This document shows, piece after piece, positions 1-8,269 of a stretch of DNA of 64,000 nt; position 1 is the first letter of the stretch; each line of letters begins with the position of its first letter. Below the pieces are notes generated by a model. The model saw nothing but the letters and a program-made list of their open reading frames with translations. It made no database searches and was not told where the DNA came from. Made by a program: the position numbers and the translations under genes. The stretch comes from Prolixibacteraceae bacterium (GTDB lineage Bacteria > Bacteroidota > Bacteroidia > Bacteroidales > Prolixibacteraceae), in NCBI GenBank assembly GCA_023229575.1, contig JALNYZ010000005.1:124001-188000 (forward strand), in the 5' to 3' direction.

Positions 1-480
1 CCGGATGGGATATTTCGGTGAAGTGGCAATTTCATTCTTTTTGTCAAAGAGAAATTTGCCGCGCGATAGTCCGGCCGTCCTCAGCAGTTGTCCGATGGAG
101 AAGATGGTTCCACGCTGGTCTGCAGCGATCAGCCACAGGATCTTCCTGCCATTGGATTCATCCACAACCAGACGGTAACCCTCCGGTTTGTTTTCCGGCT
201 TCAGATCTGAATTATTGGCAGGAACTTTTATTCCTCCCAGCTCTTTCTCTGATGAGAGCACCATGGCAACGACCGGTTGTGCACCGATCTTTTCGACCTC
301 TTTGAGTTGAATGGACGTGCGTTGGAAAATCTCTTCTTTCAGTACCCGGATGGCTGTTTCACGAACAGTCGAGGGAATATTTTTGGATGCAATAATCGTC
401 GCTTTGCTCAGGTCCGTAATTTGAGCAGAGAGCGAAAAGGTAAAAAATAGTAGTAATGTCAGCAAATGTAGTTTTCTCAT
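1..480 (-). CDS. Secreted protein with GH20/GH67-type N-terminal domain (partial)
   Basis: This is the first 160 codons of a gene that runs off the left edge. The ATG at 480 directly follows the stop of the upstream gene (482). Residues 1-20 form a signal peptide (basic MRK, leucine/phenylalanine core, then SLSAQ), so the product is exported. Residues ~22-135 read like the small alpha/beta domain that precedes the catalytic barrel in GH20, GH67 and GH84 enzymes: a helix with IRVLKEEI, a GYRLVVDE strand, and AADQRGTIFSIGQLLR near the end. The barrel would lie outside the window, so substrate and activity cannot be judged. It is the third gene of a minus-strand run with 919-3942 and 482-922. 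The domain assignment is by eye from its strand/helix pattern. Confidence 0.75.
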   Translation of the reverse strand, partial: MRKLHLLTLLLFFTFSLSAQITDLSKATIIASKNIPSTVRETAIRVLKEEIFQRTSIQLKEVEKIGAQPVVAMVLSSEKELGGIKVPANNSDLKPENKPEGYRLVVDESNGRKILWLIAADQRGTIFSIGQLLRTAGLSRGKFLFDKKNEIATSPKYPIR

Positions 481-481
481 G

Positions 482-922
482 TTAATTGGATATTGTATTA
501 ATAGTTGTTCGTATTACTCTCTCAGGTCGCACATTGCAGCCGGTCCTCCATCGGAGTCGATGAAATAGGTGACCCAATTGAGATTTCTCAAATTCGAGCT
601 GGGTACAAGGTATTATTTCATTTTTGTAGGGAAGGTAATCATCCCCTATGAAAGCGGAATAGAAGTAAACAGGATAACCCATTTTCCCTTTTGGGGCTTT
701 GTAATACCAGTTCATCTCCCGCTTCAAGGCATCTTCCCATGTGGTACTGGGAAGCAGATAACCATTTTTGTCATTGACAGCATCATGAAAACCAATTTTA
801 CCTGCAGGTCTTTCGATGTGAACTGGCTTCAGCATCCGGTAGGAGATCATAACCGGAATCATTAGTACCAGAAAAAGAACGATGAAAATCATTCTTCGTT
901 TTTGGCTACTCGTTGTCCTCAT
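482..922 (-). CDS. Small membrane-anchored protein, C-terminus probably frameshifted
   Basis: A 146-codon frame overlaps the upstream beta-helix gene by four bases (ATGA at 919-922), typical of coupled translation. Residues ~10-28 are a hydrophobic segment (signal anchor). The body has no motif I recognise; it contains WEDALKREMNWYYKAPKGK and a GYPVYFYSAFIGDDYLPYKN stretch. The last ~35 residues are rich in arginine and unlike the rest. From about position 610 the neighbouring frame instead reads LNWVTYFIDSDGGPAAMCDL and stops at 514-516, which looks far more like a natural C-terminus. I infer a single-base frameshift near 600-625, either a sequencing error or a real mutation. Function unknown; exported or periplasm-facing by its anchor. 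Confidence 0.6.
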   Translation of the reverse strand: MRTTSSQKRRMIFIVLFLVLMIPVMISYRMLKPVHIERPAGKIGFHDAVNDKNGYLLPSTTWEDALKREMNWYYKAPKGKMGYPVYFYSAFIGDDYLPYKNEIIPCTQLEFEKSQLGHLFHRLRWRTGCNVRPERVIRTTINTISN

Positions 923-3900
923 TTCGCAATCTCAATTTTCCAATCTGTAAATGAGACAGTATATTGTCGGGTATCAGGTCCGCCCGCAGCCAGGCCAATA
1001 TCCACAGATTCGCTGATTCCCGGAATATCGGTTGAATGCTTTTCTATGATCCAGTTGGTGCCATCGAGGCTCACATACCCACTGAAACTGTTGCCGTGGC
1101 GAACCAATTTCAGGAAGATTGGGGTTTTACTATGCTCTGGAAGATTCTGGCTACTGGCTTTGTGCATGCACCCGTTGGCAAATTCGTCGTATTCGATACC
1201 GGCCCTTCCGGGAGTTCCGAAAAGCAAAACAGAACCTTTGCTGCCTGGTTGAACATCGAAACTTTTGGCCATGTCGTTGCGGACAAAAAGACCGCTCCTG
1301 AACCATTCGTGGGTACGATCGCCAAATTTGACAATTTTCACTGTTGCCACGAAATCACCTTTAATATCTTTCACGTAGGCAGCCGCATAGGAATCCTCCG
1401 CATGGTAGAAATCGGAGCCACAGGCGGCAATCGTGAAACGGTTGTTCTGACTGTCAGATTCAACGGCATATGGTTTCGAACGCGGTGACCCATATTCCAG
1501 GATCTTCATTTTGGAGAGATCCAGCGAAAGTTTGGGTTGTACAAGTATATTTTGCACGGAGCTGTTGCCAATCCTGATGGTATGGTTTCCTGCCGCGATT
1601 TTGAGGTCAAAACGTAGGTTTCCAGATTCATTTGCCTTCAAGTCCATTGAGTGCCTTTGAATACTTTGGTCGTCCAGAAAGATTACCGCCTCGTACTTCT
1701 GATTTTCGGAGGTAAGGTTTTTTGCAGTAGCCTGAAGGGTTATCGGTTCGCCTTCCAGGCATCTGGTCGTCGAGAGTTTTAAATTTTCAAAAACTACCTG
1801 AGGCTTCGTACCCTTCACGTTGATCTTTTGATGCGGGATCGATCCGATTGAGAGCAGGTGCTCACCTGAATCGTAAATTCTCAGCTGAAAATCGATGGTT
1901 CGGCTGTTGTTTTTGATGATCGGGAAGAGTTTTGTCTCGTAGATTTTACCATCCAGATAAAGCTCTACGGGAGCTATTCCTGTGGATCCGGTATTTTCTA
2001 CTATGGCTGAGAGCTGAATGACACCGCCGGCAGAGTAGGAGCCCGATGGCTGACCGGATGGAACAATGGATAATTTGCTATACCTGAAGTCCGGGACTCC
2101 GGCGATAATCATTTCAGGTGCATTGGCTGGTGCTTCAATTTTGAAATTGTTGCGGTAGGTGTTGTCCTCGGGCTGTGCGGCACAGTATTTCATCTCGCCC
2201 TGTTCCAGGTCGTAATAAATATTCTCCTCGGTGAGCCACCCCTGCGACATATTGTCGAACCAAAATCCGACGTTGTCGTTGAAAAAACCGGCGTGGACTT
2301 TGTGCACCAGGTTCCGTCTGACCACTGAATTGAAAACCATTCCGGCAGTTTTGATGGCGCCCGAATCATCCGCGTCTTGCTGAACATCTTCCAGATGGTT
2401 GTATTCTACGGTATAATTCCCATCCAATGCATCCTCCTGGTTGGACCAATCGCCAACGTCGATGCCGTAGCGGCCGCGGGTTTTGGTGATGTAGTTGTGC
2501 GATATTGTTGTCGAAAGCGTGTTGTTGGCTAAAATGGAAATGCCTCCGCAATCGAAGAGCCTGTTTCGGAAGATCATCGTTTCGCGGATAATTTTCGGAC
2601 TATCTCCTGCCGATCCTGTTGTTACCCCTTTGTTATAGTCCACTTCACTTTGCCATACGGGTTTAACGGAGCCGGTTACATAAATGCCTCCGTTGTCGAT
2701 GGACTCAATCTGATTGTCGAATATTCTGGTTTGGTAGCATCCCGCCCTGACTGAGACGCCTGTTCCGGCGCATGATCTGACCCGGCTTTCTGCCAGTTCG
2801 CAGGCATGGGCAAATTCAAAGGATAAAGCGCTGCTTCCGGCTACGACACCTTCGAAGGTCAGGCCATAGAACCGGAGGTTGCGCACAGGATGACCCTTTT
2901 CGCCTTTAACAACCACCAATTGGTTTAAATTTGCGACCGATGTAGCTGACTTGTTTGGATCGCCCGTCTCTTTGGATGCGATGTAACTGAGTTCTTTGGC
3001 CTTCCTGTCAAAATACCACTCTCCGGCGGTATCGAGCAAAGTTTTCAAGTTTTCTACATAATATCTTGGAGGTACGATTACGATACCTTCCTGGGGTGTT
3101 GAAAGGGTTGCTATGCCGTTTTTTTGGTCAATGCTTTTGATGCTATTGATTCCGGTATGCCAGCGCAGTAGCATGATGACCTTGTTGCCGATCAGATCTT
3201 TCCAGGATTCCAGCTCTCCTTTGTCAAAACAGAACGCATCAGTTTTCTTCGAGATACTTGTTGGAATGAAATATCCACTGTTGGGCTTCCTGGCAACTGT
3301 TTGCTTTTTTCCGTTTACCAGAAACATGTTAACTGAGTCGGCATCCAGGAAGGCAGACCAGACACCCTTCTTCAATTTCCAACCTGTAACCGGCCGGCCA
3401 CCGGAGAGTACGGGATGCTCTCCCGGAAAGGCAGCATAGGTGACGTAATGGTCCTTTACTTTGTGGTATTCGAATGCACCGGTCGGAAGATTGGTCTCGA
3501 CCCTTTCGCCTCCGTCTGTAGGTTCAAATTGCAGAGGCTGGTTCAGATAATAGTATCCTTCACGTATGTAAACTAGTATATCTTTGCCGCGGCCCAGCGG
3601 ATGCGGCGATCCGATCCACCTTTTTTCGATAGGTTTATCTTTGGGGAAATAGACTTTTGATTTCAATGCTTTTACCGCCAATTGGGCCTGATCGATGGTG
3701 GCAAAAGGTCCGTCCGTTTTTTGGGAATTAGGCTCAGGAATTGTACCACTCCAATTGTCATTCCCGGTAGGGGAAACATAAAAATCAGCTTTTTTTTGCG
3801 AAGGACTGAATTTTTCCCATTTTTCTCCCTGCAACAATTTTCCATCCCTGGATTGTGCATTCAGGATAGTGTACAAAAAAAACAGGCCACAAAATAGCAA

Positions 3901-3942
3901 TGAGGTACGAAAAACCGGTCTGGTTTGCGTTAAAATATTCAT
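919..3942 (-). CDS. Secreted right-handed beta-helix protein with CARDB-like and C-terminal lectin-like domains
   Basis: This 1007-residue exported protein has a signal peptide at residues ~1-30 ending NAQS. Residues ~54-115 carry the N-terminal block common to secreted beta-helix proteins (FYVSPTGNDNWSGT, then GPFATIDQAQLAVK). About residues 350-620 show repeated short strands with N-x-I/F turns, as in parallel beta-helix polysaccharide lyases and hydrolases. Residues ~640-830 contain two Ig-like CARDB-type repeats (VELYLDGKIYETKLF, EAVIFLDDQSIQ). The last ~170 residues resemble a DUF1349/concanavalin-like module (FRSGLFVRNDM, FLKLVRHGNSFSGYVSLDG). The family acts on polysaccharide; lyase versus hydrolase cannot be decided without identified catalytic residues. 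It is the first gene of the minus-strand operon and resembles 52009-54690 at its N-terminus. Confidence 0.85.
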   Translation of the reverse strand: MNILTQTRPVFRTSLLFCGLFFLYTILNAQSRDGKLLQGEKWEKFSPSQKKADFYVSPTGNDNWSGTIPEPNSQKTDGPFATIDQAQLAVKALKSKVYFPKDKPIEKRWIGSPHPLGRGKDILVYIREGYYYLNQPLQFEPTDGGERVETNLPTGAFEYHKVKDHYVTYAAFPGEHPVLSGGRPVTGWKLKKGVWSAFLDADSVNMFLVNGKKQTVARKPNSGYFIPTSISKKTDAFCFDKGELESWKDLIGNKVIMLLRWHTGINSIKSIDQKNGIATLSTPQEGIVIVPPRYYVENLKTLLDTAGEWYFDRKAKELSYIASKETGDPNKSATSVANLNQLVVVKGEKGHPVRNLRFYGLTFEGVVAGSSALSFEFAHACELAESRVRSCAGTGVSVRAGCYQTRIFDNQIESIDNGGIYVTGSVKPVWQSEVDYNKGVTTGSAGDSPKIIRETMIFRNRLFDCGGISILANNTLSTTISHNYITKTRGRYGIDVGDWSNQEDALDGNYTVEYNHLEDVQQDADDSGAIKTAGMVFNSVVRRNLVHKVHAGFFNDNVGFWFDNMSQGWLTEENIYYDLEQGEMKYCAAQPEDNTYRNNFKIEAPANAPEMIIAGVPDFRYSKLSIVPSGQPSGSYSAGGVIQLSAIVENTGSTGIAPVELYLDGKIYETKLFPIIKNNSRTIDFQLRIYDSGEHLLSIGSIPHQKINVKGTKPQVVFENLKLSTTRCLEGEPITLQATAKNLTSENQKYEAVIFLDDQSIQRHSMDLKANESGNLRFDLKIAAGNHTIRIGNSSVQNILVQPKLSLDLSKMKILEYGSPRSKPYAVESDSQNNRFTIAACGSDFYHAEDSYAAAYVKDIKGDFVATVKIVKFGDRTHEWFRSGLFVRNDMAKSFDVQPGSKGSVLLFGTPGRAGIEYDEFANGCMHKASSQNLPEHSKTPIFLKLVRHGNSFSGYVSLDGTNWIIEKHSTDIPGISESVDIGLAAGGPDTRQYTVSFTDWKIEIAK

Positions 3943-4399
3943 AATCAGTAAAATAGTAGTTAATAGCGGGGAATTGAAGTGGTAAATGTAAAAAAAAATC
4001 CTGTTAACTAAACCAAAACGATTTAATATTGTCTAACCAGTTCAGTATGAAGGAATCAAGTTTTGTATAATAACAGTTTCTTAATTAATGTTAAAAATTT
4101 ATTATGGAATTGGACGAAAAATAAAATAAATGCAGTCCAGGGTTCACAAATTCATATTATATATTCTTGCCTATTCTCCAGGACGGGAGGATCTATTGCA
4201 CAAACATTTTACCGGGTTGAAGAACAACCGGTCGATGGCAGTGTCCCAGAATAGCAAAATATCCAATAATTAGCACTATCTTGCAAAAGTTTTCACAATT
4301 TGGGAATAATAATCTTTGTCAGATTATGTGCCGTTCCTTCCTTAAACGTTTTGAAGTATAGCGGTTATCTCAAAATAATTCACTAAAAAAATCTTTCCC
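3943..4399. other. AT-rich intergenic region with no recognised gene
   Basis: This 457-base gap separates the divergent beta-helix gene (minus) from the small plus-strand gene at 4400. It must hold promoters for both. I see no exact TAnnTTTG element close to either start, no tRNA, and no repeat. A 63-codon frame at 4063-4254 has irregular composition and no recognisable feature, and I do not call it a gene. Confidence 0.5.
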
Positions 4400-4570
4400 A
4401 TGGCATCGAACATGTACGAAAAGAAACCAGCCTCATTTGTATCGCCGGATCTTTCAAAATTGCAGGCAGTAGTTATTGATATTAAAACGATTCTCTATAT
4501 TGCCCTTGATGCAGACCCTAAACTCGCGAAGAGTGCCTATCTTTCAAGGGTTGGAATGAAGAAACTTTAA
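4400..4570 (+). CDS. Small hypothetical protein, 56 residues
   Basis: An uninterrupted 56-codon frame begins with ATG at 4400 and ends TAA at 4570, immediately before a strong terminator hairpin. The product begins MASNMYEKKPASFVSPDLSK and continues with a regular segment (LQAVVIDIKTILYIALDADP) and a basic tail (KSAYLSRVGMKKL). The composition is that of a real protein: no rare-residue clusters, alternating hydrophobic pattern, charged ends. Its placement between a long upstream gap and a terminator supports a monocistronic small gene. I know of no function; a cytosolic location is likely because there is no signal peptide or membrane segment. Confidence 0.6.
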   Translation: MASNMYEKKPASFVSPDLSKLQAVVIDIKTILYIALDADPKLAKSAYLSRVGMKKL

Positions 4571-4604
4571 AAAAGGTCCTGGTTTCGAATCCGGGACCTT
4601 TTTT
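4569..4604. terminator. Bidirectional intrinsic terminator
   Basis: AAAAAAGGTCC(T)GG pairs with CC(G)GGACCTTTTTT around an eight-base loop; the A and T tracts flank the stem on both sides. It lies between the convergent small gene (stop at 4570) and the HPt gene (stop at 4608), so it can serve both. Confidence 0.85.
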
Positions 4605-4607
4605 GTC

Positions 4608-4949
4608 TTATTTGAGAATATACTCCTTCAATTCGTCATTCATTTCGTAGGTTAACCTCTTCAATTCAGCAAAGAGTAGAGGAACTCCTTCAGGTGAATT
4701 CTGTTTGGCCAAATCCTCAATTCGTCTGCAAAGTTCGTGGGGCGCCGGCGCCATAAAGTTGCCGATTACGCTTTTCATGCTGTGTGCATTGAAAGTGAGC
4801 TGTTTAAGGTCATTATCCGCAATATTTTTTTCAATGGTATTCAGACGTTCTTCAAACTCTTCGAAGAAGTTCTCAATTACATCACGGATAATCTCCTCAT
4901 CATAATATTGAAAATTCTCATTGAATTGTTCCCAGTTTATAGTAGACAT
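4608..4949 (-). CDS. Stand-alone HPt (histidine phosphotransfer) domain protein
   Basis: The 113-residue product (MSTINWEQF start, ATG at 4949; a TTG two codons upstream is less likely) is one four-helix HPt domain. The phospho-accepting histidine is His56 in AHSMKSVIGNF, matching the HPt consensus H-x-x-K-x-x-x-x-N/G. The acidic N-terminal helix (DEEIIRDVIENFFEEFEERL) is typical of the fold. Such proteins shuttle phosphate between a hybrid kinase receiver domain and a response regulator in the cytoplasm. The stand-alone receiver protein at 8270-8728 is a possible partner; no sensor kinase is present in the window. It is the last gene of a minus-strand run, nine bases after the decarboxylase gene. 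Confidence 0.88.
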   Translation of the reverse strand: MSTINWEQFNENFQYYDEEIIRDVIENFFEEFEERLNTIEKNIADNDLKQLTFNAHSMKSVIGNFMAPAPHELCRRIEDLAKQNSPEGVPLLFAELKRLTYEMNDELKEYILK

Positions 4950-4958
4950 AACCAAGAT

Positions 4959-5897
4959 TTAGATGGTAGCGGCAAAATACTCAATTGTTTTGATTAATCC
5001 CTCCTTCAATTGAATTTTAGGTTCCCAGTTCAGCATTTTTTTTGCCAGTTCGATATTGGGTTGTCGTTGCATCGGATCGTCAGAAGGCAATGGCAACCTT
5101 ACTATATTGGATTTTGAATTGGTTAATTGGATTACGGTTTCTGCAAGCTGCAAGATGGTAAATTCGTTTGGATTACCAATATTGACTGGTCCTGTAAAGT
5201 TTTCGCCGGAAGCCATCATCCTGATCATCCCTTCTACCAAATCGTCAACATACTGGAAACTCCTGGTCTGAAGTCCGTCACCGTAGATGGTAATATCCTT
5301 GTTTTGCAACGCTTGAACGATAAAATTCGAAACAACCCTGCCATCATTTGGATGCATCCGGGGACCGTAGGTGTTGAAAATCCTAATGATTTTGATCCTT
5401 ACATTGTTTTGCTTGTGGTAATTGACAAACAGTGTTTCAGCGGCCCTTTTCCCTTCGTCATAGCAAGATCTCTCACCGACCGGATTTACATGTCCCCAGT
5501 AGGTTTCCTTTTGCGGATGCACCTTTGGGTCTCCGTAAACCTCGCTCGTAGAGGCCTGCAGGATCTTTGCCTTTACCCTCTTAGCCAGTCCCAACATATT
5601 GATGGCACCCATCACTGAGGTCTTCATCGTTTTGATTGAATTGTACTGGTAATGGATGGGAGAAGCCGGGCAAGCCAGGTTGTAGATCTCATCTACTTCA
5701 ATGTAAAATGGATTGGTCACGTCATGACGGATCAGTTCAAAGTAGGGGTTGGAGAGCAAGTGAACGATGTTTTGCTTCTGTCCAGTAAAGTAGTTGTCGA
5801 GGCAAACTACATCATGTCCGTCGTTCAGCAATCTTTCACACAGGTGAGAACCTACAAAACCGGCACCTCCGGTGACTAAAACCTTTTTCTTGATCAT
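4959..5897 (-). CDS. UDP-glucuronate decarboxylase (UDP-xylose synthase), SDR family
   Basis: This extended short-chain dehydrogenase/reductase converts UDP-glucuronate to UDP-xylose using bound NAD. From the ATG at 5897 the product is 312 residues. The nucleotide-binding motif TGGAGFVGSH is at residues 9-18, followed by DNYFTG. The catalytic Tyr146-x-x-x-Lys150 sits in SCYDEGKRAAE, with the conserved ASTSEVYGDP block at 115-124 and the arginine-rich segment RIFNTYGPRM. These blocks are characteristic of UXS enzymes. A GTG 11 codons upstream is possible but adds a tail the family lacks. It follows the UDP-glucose dehydrogenase gene by 72 bases, so the pair makes UDP-xylose from UDP-glucose for glycan or exopolysaccharide synthesis. 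Confidence 0.92.
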   Translation of the reverse strand: MIKKKVLVTGGAGFVGSHLCERLLNDGHDVVCLDNYFTGQKQNIVHLLSNPYFELIRHDVTNPFYIEVDEIYNLACPASPIHYQYNSIKTMKTSVMGAINMLGLAKRVKAKILQASTSEVYGDPKVHPQKETYWGHVNPVGERSCYDEGKRAAETLFVNYHKQNNVRIKIIRIFNTYGPRMHPNDGRVVSNFIVQALQNKDITIYGDGLQTRSFQYVDDLVEGMIRMMASGENFTGPVNIGNPNEFTILQLAETVIQLTNSKSNIVRLPLPSDDPMQRQPNIELAKKMLNWEPKIQLKEGLIKTIEYFAATI

Positions 5898-5969
5898 ATT
5901 GTCGCTCTGATAAATTTCAAAACCTGCCACCCTAAAAGAGATGAAGGTCCAATTCTTTTGGTTAAATTA

Positions 5970-7295
5970 TTAAATGGTTGTATCAATTCCGATGCAGAAG
6001 TATTCGAATCCCTGACGTTGCATTTCAGCGACTTCGTAGATATTCCTTCCGTCAAAAATAACCGGTCTATTCAGTAGTTTCTTTACGATCTTAAAGTTCG
6101 GGAATTTGAACTCGGACCATTCAGTAACCAGTAACAGACAGTCGGCGTCAATAAGGGCTTCGTATTGATCTTCGGCATAGGAAATCATATCCCCTAACAG
6201 ATGCGCAGCCTCTTTCATGGCAACAGGATCGTATGCCTTCACTTTGGCCCCCGCCTCAAGTAACTTATTTATAATCACAATAGAAGGAGCTTCACGCATA
6301 TCATCCGTCTGTGGTTTAAAGGACAATCCCCATATGGCAATGATTTTATCTTTCAGATCGCCCTTGAAATAGTTGTGGACTTTCTGGAACAGAACAGATT
6401 TTTGATCTTGATTTACAGCTTCAACTGCTTTCAATACGCGCAAATTGTATTTGAAATCTTCACCCGTGTGAATCAATGCTTTTACATCTTTCGGGAAGCA
6501 GGAACCGCCGTATCCAATACCCGGATAGATAAATTTGTTGCCAATTCTGGAGTCAGATCCGATACCTTTCCGCACCATATTGATATCTGCACCAACGATT
6601 TCGCATAGGTTGGCGATATCGTTCATAAAGCTGATTTTGGTGGCGAGCATGGCATTGGCCGCATATTTGGTCATCTCGGCCGATGTGATATCCATGAAAA
6701 TGATGGGGTGGCCATTGAGCGTAAATGGTTTGTAGAGACTTTTCATCAATTCTTCAGCCCTGGGTGAATTAAGACCAACCACAATCCGGTCAGGTTTAAG
6801 AAAATCGTCGATTGCAGCTCCCTCTTTTAGAAATTCGGGGTTCGAAGCAACATCAAATGGAATGGTCACGCTGCGTTTGTTCAACTCCTCCTGAATTACT
6901 TTTTTAACCTTCTGTGAGGTTCCAACGGGCACAGTGCTCTTGGTTACAAAGAGGAGATAATCCTTCATGTTTTTGCCACAATCGCGGGCTACACTCAGCA
7001 CATACTGCAAGTCTGCACTACCATCCTTGTCCGGAGGTGTCCCGACCGCCGTGAAAAGTACTTCACAATCTTCCAAAGCTTCGGCCAGTGAGGTTGTGAA
7101 TTTTAGTCTTCCCTTCTTCATGTTTCGGAGTAGCATCTCCTCCAACCCGGGTTCGTAAATTGGGACAATTCCATTGTTCAAATTGTCTATTTTTTTCTGA
7201 TCAATGTCGACACAAGTGACTTCAATACCGACTTCCGAGAAACAGGTACCGGTTACAAGACCAACATATCCACTTCCGACTATGACTACTTTCAT
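5970..7295 (-). CDS. ugd: UDP-glucose 6-dehydrogenase
   Basis: This 441-residue cytosolic enzyme oxidises UDP-glucose to UDP-glucuronate with two NAD+. The N-terminal Rossmann motif is VGSGYVGLVTG (residues 6-16). The catalytic Cys266 lies in GYGGSCFPKD, and the conserved NPEFLKEG and WGLSFKPQTDDMREAPS blocks are intact. Its length is normal for bacterial Ugd. The ATG at 7295 starts at the first residue of the Rossmann strand, so the start is secure. It lies directly upstream of the UDP-glucuronate decarboxylase gene on the same strand. Confidence 0.96.
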   Translation of the reverse strand: MKVVIVGSGYVGLVTGTCFSEVGIEVTCVDIDQKKIDNLNNGIVPIYEPGLEEMLLRNMKKGRLKFTTSLAEALEDCEVLFTAVGTPPDKDGSADLQYVLSVARDCGKNMKDYLLFVTKSTVPVGTSQKVKKVIQEELNKRSVTIPFDVASNPEFLKEGAAIDDFLKPDRIVVGLNSPRAEELMKSLYKPFTLNGHPIIFMDITSAEMTKYAANAMLATKISFMNDIANLCEIVGADINMVRKGIGSDSRIGNKFIYPGIGYGGSCFPKDVKALIHTGEDFKYNLRVLKAVEAVNQDQKSVLFQKVHNYFKGDLKDKIIAIWGLSFKPQTDDMREAPSIVIINKLLEAGAKVKAYDPVAMKEAAHLLGDMISYAEDQYEALIDADCLLLVTEWSEFKFPNFKIVKKLLNRPVIFDGRNIYEVAEMQRQGFEYFCIGIDTTI

Positions 7296-7493
7296 GCAAA
7301 AGAACTTTGAGTAATATATTTTATTAATTTTAATATAATGACAACCAGTACATTAAATATTTAAATTTCGCTTTTAGAAAGATAGTACCTGGTTATATTG
7401 AAAAGCATGAATTTAGCAATTTAAAGTAGTTTATGTTCAGGAGTAATTATTTTTTTCAAGTAATAAATAAACAATTCACCTCATGTGGGTTCA

Positions 7494-8171
7494 TTAATAC
7501 CAAATGCACCTAACCGGATCCGTGCCCCTGAATACAATGCTTCCTGTTTCACCGCCCGGACATACAAAAGTGCTTTGCTTGAATTTCATTGAATCCGGAA
7601 GATTATTTAGCTTTCCTGCAACATTAACAGATTTCAGTTCATTAACCAATCCAACTCCGGTGGCTTTGAGGAAAGCCTCCTTAAATGTCCAGATTTCCAA
7701 AAAACGGTCATGGAGATTGCCATTTTTACAGAAGTCAGCCTCTTCCTTAGAGAAAGCGTATTCGATTAATTCGTTCAAATCATCTTCTTCTGACAATTCT
7801 TCAATGTCGACCCCGATTTTTCCAGCGAAACTAAAGCCCAATAAATAGGAGCTGTTTGTGTGACTCAGGCTGAAAAAGAGGTTTGAGTTTGCCAGAAAAG
7901 GTCTCCCGAACCTGTTCTTACAAATTTCGACATCGGACGGATTCATTCCAAGCCAGTTACCAAGCATGATTCTCAGCGTTACATGGCAGGAGATCCAGGT
8001 TTTTCTTTGGATTGAGGACCTGATTCTGCTTACACAAGCTATTTCGTCCGGAGTCAGAACCGCGAACATCTCCCCCAGATCGGCAGGTCTGTGATTTCCA
8101 TAGACCACCAAAGTTCTTCGATCGATGGAAATCTTAGGAATTTCGAAAGCTCTTACCCAATTCATCGTCAT
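7494..8171 (-). CDS. 4'-phosphopantetheinyl transferase, Sfp type
   Basis: The enzyme transfers the phosphopantetheine arm from CoA to a serine of acyl or peptidyl carrier proteins. The 225-residue product carries the family signatures: GVDIEEL (Asp122 and Glu124, Mg2+ binding) and WTFKEAFLKATG (Trp161, Lys164, Glu165, Lys169). A basic segment, FGRPFL, and FSLSHTNS upstream also fit the CoA-binding half. Start codons at 8171 and 8165 (MTM) are equally possible. The gene overlaps the end of the 39-residue ORF at 8134-8253. No carrier-protein-dependent synthase lies in the window, so the client (fatty-acid ACP or a secondary-metabolite pathway) is unknown. Confidence 0.9.
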   Translation of the reverse strand: MTMNWVRAFEIPKISIDRRTLVVYGNHRPADLGEMFAVLTPDEIACVSRIRSSIQRKTWISCHVTLRIMLGNWLGMNPSDVEICKNRFGRPFLANSNLFFSLSHTNSSYLLGFSFAGKIGVDIEELSEEDDLNELIEYAFSKEEADFCKNGNLHDRFLEIWTFKEAFLKATGVGLVNELKSVNVAGKLNNLPDSMKFKQSTFVCPGGETGSIVFRGTDPVRCIWY

Positions 8172-8253
8172 ATCTTGACAAAATTTCCCTGGCAGTCATG
8201 GCATTGATCAAAGTCCTGGGATCCTCATATTCTTCATCAATTTGCTTGTTCAT
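8134..8253 (-). CDS. Putative small ORF of 39 residues
   Basis: An ATG at 8253, 17 bases after the stop of the receiver-domain gene, opens a 39-codon frame (MNKQIDEEYEDPRTLINAMT, then AREILSRYDDELGKSFRNS) ending TAA at 8134-8136. It overlaps the start of the transferase gene in another frame. The product is acidic and probably helical. Position within a tight minus-strand run suggests translational coupling, but nothing else supports it and its function is unknown. Confidence 0.4.
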   Translation of the reverse strand: MNKQIDEEYEDPRTLINAMTAREILSRYDDELGKSFRNS

Positions 8254-8269
8254 ATGTTGTTGCTAAGCG

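Noticed and set aside
4063..4254. 63-codon plus-strand frame in the 3943-4399 gap
   Set aside because: Irregular composition, no recognisable signal or domain, and no coupling to a neighbour; likely chance in AT-rich DNA.
4575..4598. Sequence GGTTTCGAATCC resembling a tRNA T arm
   Set aside because: It is the loop and inner stem of a terminator hairpin; no acceptor, D or anticodon arms surround it.
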